A stretch of 64,000 nt of DNA from GCA-2737725 sp965229355 (GTDB taxonomy: Bacteria; Pseudomonadota; Alphaproteobacteria; Rhodospirillales; Rhodospirillaceae), in contig OZ245869.1 of assembly GCA_965229355.1 (NCBI GenBank), positions 1,736,001 to 1,800,000 of the forward strand. The letters are read 5' to 3'. Under the pieces are notes generated by a model, which did not search any database, was not told the DNA's origin, and saw only the letters and a program-made list of their open reading frames with translations. This document shows positions 34,250-43,524 of this stretch, piece after piece (position 1 is the first letter of the stretch; each line of letters begins with the position of its first letter). A program made the translations under genes and the position numbers.

Positions 34250-35020
34250 ATGACAATTTCTGCCGCTCAAAATGCTCACCATCTTCGTCCCGACGGTCAT
34301 CATATCGCGTATGACCTTTCGCCGGGCACCAGCCCCACTATTGTCTTTCTGCACGGCTTGAAGTCAGACCGCAACGGCACCAAGGCTGACGTTCTCGTGA
34401 AGCATTGTGCCGATAAAAACTATGCCTTCCTGCGCTTCGATATGTATGGCCACGGCCAGTCGTCGGGCCAATTTGAAGAGGGGACCATTTCGCGCTGGGT
34501 TGCCGATGCGATTGCCGTCATCGACGAACTGACGCATGGCCCGGTGATCCTGATCGGCTCCAGCATGGGCGCTTGGGTCAGCATCAAAACGGCTGTCGCG
34601 CGCCCTGATCGCTTGGTTGGCTTTATTGGCATCGCCGCCGCCCCCGATTTCACCGAAGACCTGATGCTGGCTGAACTGAGTGAGGCCCAACGCGAGCAGT
34701 TGATTACCGAAGGCTTTGTCGATCTGCCGTCCGAGTACAGCGATAAACCCTACCGCATCAATAAAGCGCTGATCGAGGATGGCCGCGAGAATTTAGTGCT
34801 GCGAGACGATATCGACATCACCTGCCCGGTGCGTCTGTTGCATGGCCAGCGGGACCAGGATGTGCCATGGCAAATCGCACTGTCATTGTCGGACATGATT
34901 GTGGGTGAAGACGTGCAAACACTGTTCATCAAAGATGGCGATCACCGCTTATCCCGCCCGCAAGATTTAAAACGCCTGACCGATGTTGTTGATGATCTTG
35001 TGGCACAGGTGCGTGCTTGA
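34250..35020 (+). CDS. Alpha/beta-hydrolase, ABHD10-like
   Basis: A 256-residue cytoplasmic serine hydrolase with an intact triad: oxyanion region VFLHGLKSDRNGTKAD, nucleophile elbow G103-S-S105-M-G107, acid in GQRDQDVPW and His in IKDGDHRLSRP near the end. The FDMYGHGQSSGQFEEGTISRWVADA segment matches mitochondrial ABHD10 relatives, which are thioesterases acting on S-acylated proteins or glucuronides. ATG 34250 follows an AGGGG; the frame extends five codons upstream to a TTG. It is coupled to the next gene by a TTGA overlap. Confidence 0.82.
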   Translation: MTISAAQNAHHLRPDGHHIAYDLSPGTSPTIVFLHGLKSDRNGTKADVLVKHCADKNYAFLRFDMYGHGQSSGQFEEGTISRWVADAIAVIDELTHGPVILIGSSMGAWVSIKTAVARPDRLVGFIGIAAAPDFTEDLMLAELSEAQREQLITEGFVDLPSEYSDKPYRINKALIEDGRENLVLRDDIDITCPVRLLHGQRDQDVPWQIALSLSDMIVGEDVQTLFIKDGDHRLSRPQDLKRLTDVVDDLVAQVRA

Positions 35021-35781
35021 TCCGCGGTCTTCTCATTGCGCTGCTGATCACCACACCAGCGCTCGCTCAAAACAAGGGCACACCAGCACCCGATACGCTG
35101 GACCCGGCTAAAACCTACGAGCTATGCCTCGACACCGCGCGTCTTTATCCGGAACAAGGTGTTGAGTTCGCGGGCAAGTGGGTGGGCTTGGGCGGTGGGG
35201 AGCCTGCCAAACATTGCCAAGCTGTCGCGATGTTAGGCATGCGCGAATACGGCGAAGCCGCCACACGCCTTGAGGAACTTGCGCAAAATTCCAAACGCGG
35301 CAACGACGTACGTGCAGGTATGCTGGCCCAAGCGGGCCAATCGTGGATGTTGGAAGGCAATTACGAGCGTGCCAATGCCGCACAAACGGCAGCGCTACAA
35401 TTAAAGCCCAAAGATTCCAAATTACTGATCGACCGTGCTGTCACGCGCGCCGAGGCCAAAAATTACTGGGAAGCGATCGCTGATCTCGATGCGGCCATTG
35501 CATCAGACCCTAAAAGTGCTGATGCCTATGCGTTCCGCGCCAGCGCTTACCGCATGGTCTCAGAAGATGACTTGGCGATTGATGATGCCGACCGTGCGCT
35601 TGAGATTGATGCCAACAATGTCAGTGCGTTGTTAGAACGCGGCATTTTGCGCCGCATGAAGCGCGACGACAAAGGCGCCCGTCAGGATTGGCTACGTATT
35701 TTGCAATTGGCGCCAGAATCTGACACAGCCAAGGTGGCGCGCGCGAATATCGAACGGTTGGACTTCAATCCCGATAAGTAA
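35017..35781 (+). CDS. Secreted TPR protein
   Basis: A 254-residue protein starting at TTG (35017), overlapping the TGA of the hydrolase gene. Residues 1-18 (MIRGLLIALLITTPALAQ) form a signal peptide, so it is periplasmic or outer-membrane linked. Several TPR repeats follow: AGQSWMLEGNYERANAAQTAALQLKPKDS, LIDRAVTRAEAKNYWEAIADLDAAIASDPKSADAYAFRASAYRMVSEDDLAIDDADRALEIDANNVSALLERGILRRMK. TPRs mediate protein contacts; the partner is unknown. Confidence 0.75.
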   Translation: MIRGLLIALLITTPALAQNKGTPAPDTLDPAKTYELCLDTARLYPEQGVEFAGKWVGLGGGEPAKHCQAVAMLGMREYGEAATRLEELAQNSKRGNDVRAGMLAQAGQSWMLEGNYERANAAQTAALQLKPKDSKLLIDRAVTRAEAKNYWEAIADLDAAIASDPKSADAYAFRASAYRMVSEDDLAIDDADRALEIDANNVSALLERGILRRMKRDDKGARQDWLRILQLAPESDTAKVARANIERLDFNPDK

Positions 35782-35782
35782 G

Positions 35783-36451
35783 TTAAAAATCCAAATCCGC
35801 GTATATCGGCGCAGGCGGAATACCGGCGATGGTCTCACGCAAGATGCAGCGGAAGCTGGGCCGCGATTTAATCCGCACGTACCATTCTTTTGTCAGCGGG
35901 TGGTCGTCCCAGGGTACATCGCCCGAATAATCAATCAGCGACAAATGCGCGGCTGCAGCAATGTCAGCGACACTGAGGTGATCGCCCGCCAACCAACTGC
36001 GGCGGTCCGTCAGCCAAGCGATGTATTGCAAGTGCGTGTGAATGTTCTCACGGCCTGCCTTCAATGCGCGGCTATCCGGCGCTTCGTTGGTCAGGAAACG
36101 GCGGTTTAATTTCTCGCCCGCCAAGTTCACGGTCACTTCTTCAAAGAACTTCCGGTCAAACCACGCCTCTAAACGCCGGGCTTCGGCGCGCTCTTTGGTG
36201 TCGCGCCCAATTAACTTTGGCTCGGGCTGCAAATCTTCCAAGTATTCGGCAATCGTAAAGCTGTCGGCAACAATGGTGCCGTCGTCTTCCACCAGCGCAG
36301 GTGTTTCGCCCGTCGGGTTGATGGACAGGAACCCCGCATCGTAATTCCAGGTTTCCTGTTCGACTTCGGTAAACATAATGCGCTTCTCGTGCAGCAGCAC
36401 GCGGACTTTGCGCGAGAACGGGCAGAGCGTGTGATGGTACAGCGTCGGCAA
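35783..36451 (-). CDS. fzlA: FzlA-like FtsZ-binding GST-fold protein
   Basis: A 222-residue protein with a thioredoxin-like N-terminal domain (LYHHTLCPFSRKVRVLLHEKRIMFTEVE, NPTGETPALVEDDGTIVADSFTIAEYLED) and an all-helical C-terminal domain (LAGDHLSVADIAAAAHLSLIDYSGDVPWDDHPLTKEWYVRIKSRPSFR). The C-terminal tail PPAPIYADLDF matches the conserved end of FzlA, the alphaproteobacterial protein that bundles FtsZ filaments and is needed for division in Caulobacter. The start appears to be TTG (36451). It ends two bases from the convergent TPR gene. A generic glutathione transferase is the alternative. Confidence 0.75.
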   Translation of the reverse strand: MPTLYHHTLCPFSRKVRVLLHEKRIMFTEVEQETWNYDAGFLSINPTGETPALVEDDGTIVADSFTIAEYLEDLQPEPKLIGRDTKERAEARRLEAWFDRKFFEEVTVNLAGEKLNRRFLTNEAPDSRALKAGRENIHTHLQYIAWLTDRRSWLAGDHLSVADIAAAAHLSLIDYSGDVPWDDHPLTKEWYVRIKSRPSFRCILRETIAGIPPAPIYADLDF

Positions 36452-36585
36452 CGAGAAAATTCCGGAAGGCGAAAAGCGTCACAACAGTGTGCTGTGTTTA
36501 GTCCCTCGCGCGGGAAAGTTCCAGGACTGAAAAACGCGTAACTCTGGAAATTTAAATGCAACCTTTTGCTGGTTGCAGATGGCTT

Positions 36586-36873
36586 TTAACGACCGGCCAT
36601 CTTTGAATACATCGACTTGACCAGTTCCGTCAGGGTCACGCCGATTTTGTCGCCCGAGGTCACGACCACTTCGCCTTTGGCGATCAGCACGTCGTTGGCA
36701 TAAATCTCAACCGGGTCTGATGTGTGCTGTTCCAGTTCCACCACGGCGCCGCGGCCCAGTTTCAGCAGTTGGTGCACGCGAAGGTTTGATTGGCCCAGCA
36801 CGACCGAGATTTCCACATCGACGTTATTAATTGCATCGTGGGTTTCGTTTTCGTCGTCGTTCTTTTTGGCCAT
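36586..36873 (-). CDS. fliN: Flagellar motor switch protein FliN
   Basis: A 95-residue SpoA-domain protein. NNVDVEISVVLGQSNLRVHQLLKLGRGAVVELEQHTSDPVEIYANDVLIAKGEVVVTSGDKIGVTLTELV matches FliN of the C-ring, which with FliM and FliG sets rotor direction. The first 18 residues are charged and disordered. ATG 36873 is preferred; an in-frame Met 27 codons upstream adds no conserved sequence. No other flagellar gene is in the window, so it is a stand-alone copy. Confidence 0.88.
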   Translation of the reverse strand: MAKKNDDENETHDAINNVDVEISVVLGQSNLRVHQLLKLGRGAVVELEQHTSDPVEIYANDVLIAKGEVVVTSGDKIGVTLTELVKSMYSKMAGR

Positions 36874-37009
36874 GCTTTTGTACTCAAGGGTACGTTTTGG
36901 GATCGAAGCCGTACTAACCAGGCTCAATATGCGCGTATCGTCCGAATCCGGCAAGCGTGCTGTTATGACAGCGCTTTTCGACCGCTGTAACGTGCCGCTC
37001 AGCAGTTAA

Positions 37010-37069
37010 AAAGAGATAAACCCGTCGCAAACCCAGACAAGTGGGAACCGGTTGGCCCGGGTTTGCGAC
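37010..37069 (-). terminator. Intrinsic terminator of the yej operon
   Basis: An 11-bp perfect inverted repeat GTCGCAAACCC/GGGTTTGCGAC (37024-37034 and 37059-37069) begins six bases after the yejF stop. On the minus strand it is followed by GGGTTTATCTCTTTTTAA, a T-rich tail offset by a few bases. The 24-base loop can form a smaller inner stem. Confidence 0.6.
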
Positions 37070-37074
37070 CAAAC

Positions 37075-38673
37075 TCAAAGCGCTTTTAACTCGAAGGCTG
37101 CCGCCATCAGGGCCTTGGTATAGGCCTCACGGGGTTGGGTCAGGATGGTTTCGGTGGGGCCCGCTTCCACCACTTTGCCCTGGTGCATCACCATCACATC
37201 GTCCGCCATAGCCCGGACCACGCGCAAATCATGGCTGATGAAAATGTACGCTAAGCCAAGTCGCGCCTGAAGGTCCCGCAACAGGTCGATCAATTGCGAC
37301 TGCACCGACACATCCAACGCACTGGTGGGCTCATCCAAAATCAACAGTTTTGGTTTCAGGACCAGTGCACGTGCAATGGCAATGCGTTGCCGTTGTCCGC
37401 CCGAAAACTCATGCGGGTAGCGGTCCAGCATTGCGGCGTTCAAGCCGACATCGGTAAGGGCCGCGACAATGCGTTGCTCACGTTCAGCGGCAGGCAGTTT
37501 GTCGTGCACATCTAAGCCTTCACCGACAATATCACGCACGGTCAGGCGCGGGCTTAAAGACCCATAGGGGTCTTGAAACACAATCTGCATCTCGCGACGC
37601 AGTTTACGCATTTCAGCTGAGGGCAACGTATCAACGCGCTGGCCATTGAAGCTGATAGCGCCCTCAGCTTGAACCAACCGCAAGATACTCAAGCCCAGCG
37701 TGCTTTTGCCCGAGCCACTTTCGCCAACAATGCCCAACGTGTGCCCAGCCTTTAAATTCAGAGACACACCATCCACGGCTTTAACGTACCCAACGGTCCG
37801 TTTGATGAGGCCTGCGTGAATGGGGAACCAACACTTCAAGTTTTCAACCGTCAGCATCGGTGCAGCTGAACTGACAGCTTTGTGTGTTTTTGGTTTCGGC
37901 TCGGCTTGCACCAATTGGCGCGTATAGGCTTCGCGCGGGGCGGTCAGCACAACATCGGCAGGGCCTTCTTCAACAATTAGGCCGTCTTTCATCACAATCA
38001 CACGGTCGGCAATCGCTTTTGCAACGGCCAGATCATGCGTGATGAATAACAGTGCCATGCCGCGTTCGCGCCGTAGCGTGCGCATCAGTTCTAAAATCTG
38101 CGCCTGGATTGTCACGTCCAATGCGGTGGTGGGTTCGTCGGCAATCAACAAGTCAGGGTTATTCGCCAATGCCATCGCCAACATCACGCGTTGGCGCTGC
38201 CCGCCTGATAATTCATGGGGCAGTGCACTTAAACGCTGCTCTGCGTCAGCAAAGCCCACATGGCGCAACAGTTCGATGACGCGCTGGTGTTGGGTAGGCC
38301 CACGTAAACCGCCATGCACCTCCAACACTTCGCCGATTTGCTTGGCGATGGAATGCAACGGGTTCAGTGATGACATGGGTTCCTGGAACACCATGCCAAT
38401 GCGCCCACCGCGCACACTGCGCAGTGTGGCGTCGTCGGCTCCAATCAAAGCTTGGCCATCGAATGTGATCTGACCACTCGGATGGTGTGCTTTGGGCGAG
38501 AGCAATTGCAGGATTGAAAGGGCCGTGACCGATTTGCCCGATCCGCTTTCGCCCACGATGGCAATAGATTCACCCTTCGCGAGGGTAAAGCTGACACCAC
38601 GCACAGCTTCCACGGCATCAGCATCACGGCCATAGGTGACGCGCAAATTATCTACGGTCAGCAGCGTTTTCAT
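37075..38673 (-). CDS. yejF: Peptide ABC transporter ATPase YejF (two fused NBDs)
   Basis: A 532-residue protein with two ABC ATPase domains (about 1-260 and 275-532). Each has a Walker A (GESGSGKSVTALSIL; GESGSGKSTLGLSIL), signature (ELSGGQRQRVMLAMALA; EFSGGQRQRIAIARAL) and Walker B (LLIADEPTTALD; LLILDEPTSALD). It energises the YejBE importer for microcin C-like or other peptides. Its ATG overlaps the yejE stop (ATGA). Last gene of yejABEF. Confidence 0.95.
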   Translation of the reverse strand: MKTLLTVDNLRVTYGRDADAVEAVRGVSFTLAKGESIAIVGESGSGKSVTALSILQLLSPKAHHPSGQITFDGQALIGADDATLRSVRGGRIGMVFQEPMSSLNPLHSIAKQIGEVLEVHGGLRGPTQHQRVIELLRHVGFADAEQRLSALPHELSGGQRQRVMLAMALANNPDLLIADEPTTALDVTIQAQILELMRTLRRERGMALLFITHDLAVAKAIADRVIVMKDGLIVEEGPADVVLTAPREAYTRQLVQAEPKPKTHKAVSSAAPMLTVENLKCWFPIHAGLIKRTVGYVKAVDGVSLNLKAGHTLGIVGESGSGKSTLGLSILRLVQAEGAISFNGQRVDTLPSAEMRKLRREMQIVFQDPYGSLSPRLTVRDIVGEGLDVHDKLPAAEREQRIVAALTDVGLNAAMLDRYPHEFSGGQRQRIAIARALVLKPKLLILDEPTSALDVSVQSQLIDLLRDLQARLGLAYIFISHDLRVVRAMADDVMVMHQGKVVEAGPTETILTQPREAYTKALMAAAFELKAL

Positions 38674-39698
38674 GAGGCCGCCTTGCGCGGGTCTAGCGCA
38701 TCGCGGATCGCTTCACCCACAAACACCAGCAACGTCAGCAAAATGGCGATGGCGAAAAAGCCGGTGAAGGCCAGCCACGGCGCTTGTAGATTTTCTTTGC
38801 CCTGCCGCAGCAATTCACCCAGTGAGGGCGAGCCGGGCGGCAGCCCAAGCCCTAAGAAATCGAGCGAGGTGAGTGCCACGATTGCGCCCGACAAAATAAA
38901 CGGCAGGTACGTCAAGGCGGCCACCATGGCATTGGGTAACACATGACGCACGATGATGGTGGCGTCCGACACCCCCAACGCCCGTGCCGCGCGCACGTAG
39001 TCAAAATTCCGCGCGCGTAAAAACTCGGCGCGCACCACAGCCACCAGGGCTGTCCAACTGAACAGCAGCAGCACACCCAGCAACGTCCAGAAGCCCGGCA
39101 CCAGCACGGCTGAAACGATGATGAGGATGAACAGTTGCGGCATGCCGCTCCAGATCTCGATGGCGCGTTGCATAATCAAATCCAGCCAGCCGCCGAAGTA
39201 GCCCTGCACCGCACCAGCGGCGATGCCGATGACTGACGACACAACAGCCAAGATCACGCCGAACAACAGTGACAATCTTAAGCCGTATATCAGACGCGCC
39301 ACCACATCGCGCGCTTGGTCGTCTGTGCCCAGCCAATTTACGGCCGATGGCGGCGCGGGCGCGGGCACATTCAGTTCAAAATTCACGGTGCTGTAGGTAA
39401 AGCGAATAGGCGGCCAGATCATCCAGCCCTTGGCGTTGATAAGATCAACGACATAGGTGTCCCGGTAATTGGCAGCCGTATCGAATGAGCCGCCAAATGT
39501 TGTCTCGGGATAATCTTTCAATACTGGTGCATAAAGCGCGCTGTCATACGACACCAGAATGGGCTTATCGTTGGCCAGAAACTCAGCGAACAACGACACC
39601 ACAAACAACCCAGCTAAAATCCACAATGAGATATAGCCACGTTTATTGGCTTTGAAATTCGCCCAGCGGCGGCGATTGAGCGGCGACACCTTAGCCAT
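38670..39698 (-). CDS. yejE: Peptide ABC transporter permease YejE
   Basis: A 342-residue inner-membrane permease. It has the family N-terminus SPLNRRRWANFKANKRGYISLWILAGLFVVSLFAEFLANDKPILV, a long periplasmic loop containing NWLGTDDQARDVVARLIYGLRLSLLFG, and the EAA region ARALGVSDATIIVRHVLPNAM. ATG 39698 lies within the end of yejB (8-base overlap); an upstream in-frame Met at 39746 would intrude further into yejB. Confidence 0.95.
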   Translation of the reverse strand: MAKVSPLNRRRWANFKANKRGYISLWILAGLFVVSLFAEFLANDKPILVSYDSALYAPVLKDYPETTFGGSFDTAANYRDTYVVDLINAKGWMIWPPIRFTYSTVNFELNVPAPAPPSAVNWLGTDDQARDVVARLIYGLRLSLLFGVILAVVSSVIGIAAGAVQGYFGGWLDLIMQRAIEIWSGMPQLFILIIVSAVLVPGFWTLLGVLLLFSWTALVAVVRAEFLRARNFDYVRAARALGVSDATIIVRHVLPNAMVAALTYLPFILSGAIVALTSLDFLGLGLPPGSPSLGELLRQGKENLQAPWLAFTGFFAIAILLTLLVFVGEAIRDALDPRKAAS

Positions 39699-40743
39699 GG
39701 GATTTGGCCTCAAAGTCGATGCGCGGATCAACCATGTGATAAGCAATATCGGTGATCACGTTCAGCACCAAGCCGATCAGACTGAAGATATAAAGCGAGC
39801 CGAACACGACCGGGTAATCGCGGTTCACCACTGCTTCAAAGCTGAGCAGTCCCAAACCATCCAGCGAGAACATCACTTCAATTAAAAGCGCGCCAGTAAA
39901 CAACGTACTGATCAACGCCGCCGGGAAGCCCGCAATCACAATCAGCATGGCATTGCGGAACACATGGCCATACAGCACACGGGTTTCAGTCAGGCCCTTC
40001 GCTCGTGCCGTCAGCACGTACTGCTTATTGATTTCTTCCAGGAAGGTGTTCTTGGTCAGCATCGTCAATTGCGCCAAGCCGCCAATGGTCAGCGCAATTA
40101 CCGGCAGCACCATGTGCCATAGGTAGTCGGTAATTTTACCCGGCCATGAAAGATCAGCCCAATTCTCCGACGTTAAGCCCCGCAACGGGAACCAATCCAA
40201 ATATCGCCCGCCCGCGAACACTACAATCAGCATCAGCGCAAACAAAAAACCGGGGATGGCGTAGCCCACAAAGATGGCGGTAGAGGTGGCCGCATCGAAC
40301 TTTGAGCCATCGCGCACGGCTTTGCGAATGCCAAGCGGTATAGAGACGCCGTAGATAATGATGAGCGACCACAAGCCCAACGATAGTGACACTGGCAACT
40401 TCTCAGCGATCAGGCTAAGGACAGACTGCGATTTATAAAAACTTTCGCCTAAATCAAACACGGCGAAGTTGGTGATCATATCTATGTAGCGTTCTGTCGC
40501 GGGCTTATCGAACCCGAATTGCGTATTCAGATCGTCGATGAATTTCTGGTCAATGCCTTGCGTGCCGCGATAGATGCTAGTGTTGGCCCCTGATTCGGTG
40601 GTCGCACCCACACCGCGTAATTGAACCAGTACGCGTTCCACCGGGCCGCCCGGCGCAAACTGCACGATCACGAAATTGATCGTAATGATCCCGAGGAGCG
40701 TGAGCGGGATCAGCGCGAAACGTCTGATGATATACGTCAGCAT
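39691..40743 (-). CDS. yejB: Peptide ABC transporter permease YejB
   Basis: A 350-residue permease beginning MLTYIIRRFALIPLTLLGIITINFVIVQFAPGGPVE, the standard DppB/YejB N-terminus. It then has a periplasmic domain and about six helices, with the EAA-type loop YVLTARAKGLTETRVLYGHVFRNAM. The ATG shares one base with the yejA stop (TAATG), which sets the start at 40743 rather than the Met 13 codons upstream. Confidence 0.95.
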   Translation of the reverse strand: MLTYIIRRFALIPLTLLGIITINFVIVQFAPGGPVERVLVQLRGVGATTESGANTSIYRGTQGIDQKFIDDLNTQFGFDKPATERYIDMITNFAVFDLGESFYKSQSVLSLIAEKLPVSLSLGLWSLIIIYGVSIPLGIRKAVRDGSKFDAATSTAIFVGYAIPGFLFALMLIVVFAGGRYLDWFPLRGLTSENWADLSWPGKITDYLWHMVLPVIALTIGGLAQLTMLTKNTFLEEINKQYVLTARAKGLTETRVLYGHVFRNAMLIVIAGFPAALISTLFTGALLIEVMFSLDGLGLLSFEAVVNRDYPVVFGSLYIFSLIGLVLNVITDIAYHMVDPRIDFEAKSHG

Positions 40744-42590
40744 TATTTTTGTGTTGCAGCTGCCGCAGGGTCCATCCACCACAGCGTATCAATCAGTGTG
40801 CCGACTGACCCTAGCCCATGAATCGGCGCACGTGCGGGCGCTTTGATCTTGTTCCAGATGGCATAGCGCTCTGAAGCGCCAGAGTACGTCAGCAAGCGGA
40901 AGTAGTTCCACGTCAGCACGCGGTCAAACGCATGCGTGGCCGTCAATACATCTTCGCGCGTTTGCGCCTGGATAATGTGTTCAGCCAGTTTGTCCACAGC
41001 AGCATCTTTCACACCGCCGTAGTTGCGGCTGGATTTTTCATCAGCCGTCGCACTGCCCCAATCATCATTCAGTTCGTTGCCAGGGCTTAAGCCATACGGC
41101 AACACCAGCGATGTCATATCAAAATCATGATTATCAAGTCGGTTCACGAACTGCGTGTAATCGACATTGCGAATGGTGGCCTTAATGCCCAGGCGCTGCA
41201 GATTTTGGATGAAGGGCAGCACCACACGTTCCATGCTGGCTTGCGCTTCCATGATCTCAAATTCAAACGGTGCCTTGGTGGTGCTGTTAACCAGTTTGCC
41301 ATTCTCTACCACCCATCCGGCGGCGCGCAGCAACTCAGTGGCTTTGCGCAAATTATCGCGCGCGTTGCCTTGGCCATCGGTGGTGGGCTGTGTGAACGGT
41401 GTGGTGAACGCGCGCTCGGGGATTTTACCGCGCAACGGCTCCAGCAATTTCAGCTCTGCCGGTGTGGGCAGGCCGGTCGCTTCTAATTCAGACTTTTGCC
41501 AGTAACTGCGCAAACGCTGATAGCTGTTGTAAAAAACAGTGCGGTTCAGCGATTCAAAGTCGAAGGCATAGTTCAAGGCTTCGCGCACGCGCACGTCTTG
41601 GAACATGGGTTTGCGTAAATTGAAAATAAACGACTGCGTGTTCATGGGCATGCCGTCGGTCAGTTCCACTTTGCGGATTTTTCCCTCTTTCATCGCCGGA
41701 AAATCATAGCCCGTGGCCCATTCGCGCGCTGATGTGCTGCGGTAAACGTCGTAGCCACCGGTTTTGAACGCTTCAAAGCGCACATCATCATCGCGGAAAT
41801 ATTCGTAGCGGATTTTCTCGAAGTTATTCATACCGCGCGTAACAGCCAAATCCTTCGCCCAATAGTCAGTGCGGCGTTTCATGGTGACAAAGCGGCCGGG
41901 CTCGAAGGTGTCGATGATGTAGGGCCCACTGATGACCGGAATATCAAAGTTGGTTTCGGCGAAGTCACGCTTTGCCCAATAAGCTTTCGACAGTATCGGC
42001 AACTGGCCCAGGATCAGCGGCAGTTCTTTGTTGGTGTTGACCTTGAATACAAACTTTACAGTGCGCTTGTCGGGTGTTTCCACCTTATCCACGTCACTCC
42101 AGTACAAACGATAGAACGGCAAGCCCTTGGTTGTGAGAATATTGAACGAGAAAGCTACGTCATCGGCGGTAATGGCGCTGCCGTCACTGAACTTAGCTTG
42201 AGGGCGCAGTTTGAATTGAACCCAGGAATTGTCAGCGGCCACTTCGATGGTTTCCGCCACCAGACCGTACATGGCGAACACTTCATCGGGGTTGTCGACC
42301 ATCAGCGTGTCGTACATCAGCGCGGCGGCGCGGGCGGGCGTGCCTTTGACCGAGAAGCTATTGAAGGTATCGAACGTGCGGTCGTTCTCATTCGGGCGCA
42401 CCAACGTGCCGCCCTTTGGTGCGTCGGGATTCACGAAGTCGAAATGTTTGAAGTCAGGTGCGTGCTTGGGCGCATCGTACATGCTGATGGCGTGCACCGG
42501 TCTGCCGCGTTCAATGGCGTGTGCCGCGAACGGCGAGAGCAGTGCAACGGTGATTGCGATGGTTTGGATGAATGATAAGCGGTGAGTCAT
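40743..42590 (-). CDS. yejA: Peptide ABC transporter substrate-binding protein YejA
   Basis: A 615-residue periplasmic protein of the SBP family 5. It has a signal peptide (RLSFIQTIAITVALLSPFAAHA), the mature start GRPVHAISMYDAPKHAPDFKHFDFVNPDAPKGG, and family segments TFDTFNSFSVKG, VQFKLRPQAKFSDGSAITADDVAFSFN and FVFKVNTNKELPLILGQLPILSKAYW. It binds oligopeptides for YejBEF. Start 42590 is chosen to place the basic MTHR directly before the hydrophobic signal. Confidence 0.93.
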   Translation of the reverse strand: MTHRLSFIQTIAITVALLSPFAAHAIERGRPVHAISMYDAPKHAPDFKHFDFVNPDAPKGGTLVRPNENDRTFDTFNSFSVKGTPARAAALMYDTLMVDNPDEVFAMYGLVAETIEVAADNSWVQFKLRPQAKFSDGSAITADDVAFSFNILTTKGLPFYRLYWSDVDKVETPDKRTVKFVFKVNTNKELPLILGQLPILSKAYWAKRDFAETNFDIPVISGPYIIDTFEPGRFVTMKRRTDYWAKDLAVTRGMNNFEKIRYEYFRDDDVRFEAFKTGGYDVYRSTSAREWATGYDFPAMKEGKIRKVELTDGMPMNTQSFIFNLRKPMFQDVRVREALNYAFDFESLNRTVFYNSYQRLRSYWQKSELEATGLPTPAELKLLEPLRGKIPERAFTTPFTQPTTDGQGNARDNLRKATELLRAAGWVVENGKLVNSTTKAPFEFEIMEAQASMERVVLPFIQNLQRLGIKATIRNVDYTQFVNRLDNHDFDMTSLVLPYGLSPGNELNDDWGSATADEKSSRNYGGVKDAAVDKLAEHIIQAQTREDVLTATHAFDRVLTWNYFRLLTYSGASERYAIWNKIKAPARAPIHGLGSVGTLIDTLWWMDPAAAATQK

Positions 42591-42669
42591 GTGGAAACTT
42601 TCATCTTCCAAAGCGTGCGGATGTTTTTCCGCACACTCCCCAGTCCTCTCAGGCCAGCCCTGATATTTT

Positions 42670-42682
42670 CCTGCAAAAGCAG
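42670..42682. repeat. Second copy of the CTGC-AAAA-GCAG hairpin
   Basis: The 13 bases equal the hairpin at 10967-10980 except for the last outer base. It lies between yejA and hisN. It may be a reduced REP-like element; two copies are weak evidence. Confidence 0.25.
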
Positions 42683-42707
42683 AGACCGGGCCGGTATAGG
42701 AATAGCG

Positions 42708-43499
42708 TTATGCGGTCCAGTTCAAGGCCGCTAATGCTCGCGTATGAGTTGCGCGATCACCGCAAGCTAGAACGTGCCCGGTGGACTGTTGTTTCAGCTT
42801 TTTGCCCGACCAATGAGTCACAACTCCGCCAGCACCTTCGATGACGGGAACAAGTGCCGCGAAGTCATGCAGTTGCGACACATGTTCGCAGACCACATCG
42901 GTCCAACCGGCAGCCAGCATCGCATATCCAAAGCAGTCCATGCCTGCCGTGCGATAGCCTGCTGATTCCGCACACAAGCGATCAAATGCTGCTTGTTCAG
43001 CTGGCTTGAAATACTGCAAGTCGGTGGTGAAGATGGTCGCCTGCTTTAAGTCAGGGCAGGGGCGGGTGTGGCAGGGCTGATGGTTCAACGTGGTGGGCTG
43101 GCCAGCCCCGCCGACCCAACGTTCTCTTAATGCCGGATGATTGATGCAGCCCAACCACGGCGCGCCTTTGTGCATCAAGGCAATCAAGGTGCCGAACAGC
43201 GGCACGCCGTGAATGAATGATTTGGTGCCGTCGATCGGGTCCAGCACCCAAACCCACTCGGCATCGGGATTCTCTTCGCCGTGTTCTTCACCGATGATGC
43301 CGTGAGATGGAAACGCGATGCGGATTAGCTCGCGCATTTTCGCTTCGGAATCGCGGTCGGCAATAGTAACCGGCGAGGCGTCGGTCTTGGTGTCGACCGA
43401 AACGTTTTTGCGAAAGTGCCCTAAAACAATTTCGCCGCTTACATCAGCCAGGCGGTGAACCAAGGCGATGCAAGCGGCGGAAAAGGCGTCCGGGCCCAT
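42708..43499 (-). CDS. hisN: Histidinol-phosphatase, inositol-monophosphatase type (HisN)
   Basis: A 263-residue metal-dependent phosphatase of the IMP family. Metal and catalytic motifs are GIIGEEHGEENPDAEWVWVLDPIDGTKSFIHGVPLFGTLIAL and, later, CHTRPCPDLKQATIFTTDLQYF and DCFGYAMLAAGWTDVVCEHVSQLHDFAALVPVIEGAGGVVT. The residue pattern fits the HisN branch, which dephosphorylates histidinol phosphate, better than the general inositol branch. No other his gene is nearby. It is followed, upstream in the same direction, by the cytochrome c gene. Confidence 0.85.
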   Translation of the reverse strand: MGPDAFSAACIALVHRLADVSGEIVLGHFRKNVSVDTKTDASPVTIADRDSEAKMRELIRIAFPSHGIIGEEHGEENPDAEWVWVLDPIDGTKSFIHGVPLFGTLIALMHKGAPWLGCINHPALRERWVGGAGQPTTLNHQPCHTRPCPDLKQATIFTTDLQYFKPAEQAAFDRLCAESAGYRTAGMDCFGYAMLAAGWTDVVCEHVSQLHDFAALVPVIEGAGGVVTHWSGKKLKQQSTGHVLACGDRATHTRALAALNWTA

Positions 43500-43524
43500 G
43501 ATGGCGCGGAGATATCTTTAGAAA

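Noticed and set aside
37006..37021. CtrA-like site TTAA-N7-TAAA upstream of fliN
   Set aside because: One half-site is mismatched and the A-rich stretch is better explained as the tail of the yej terminator.
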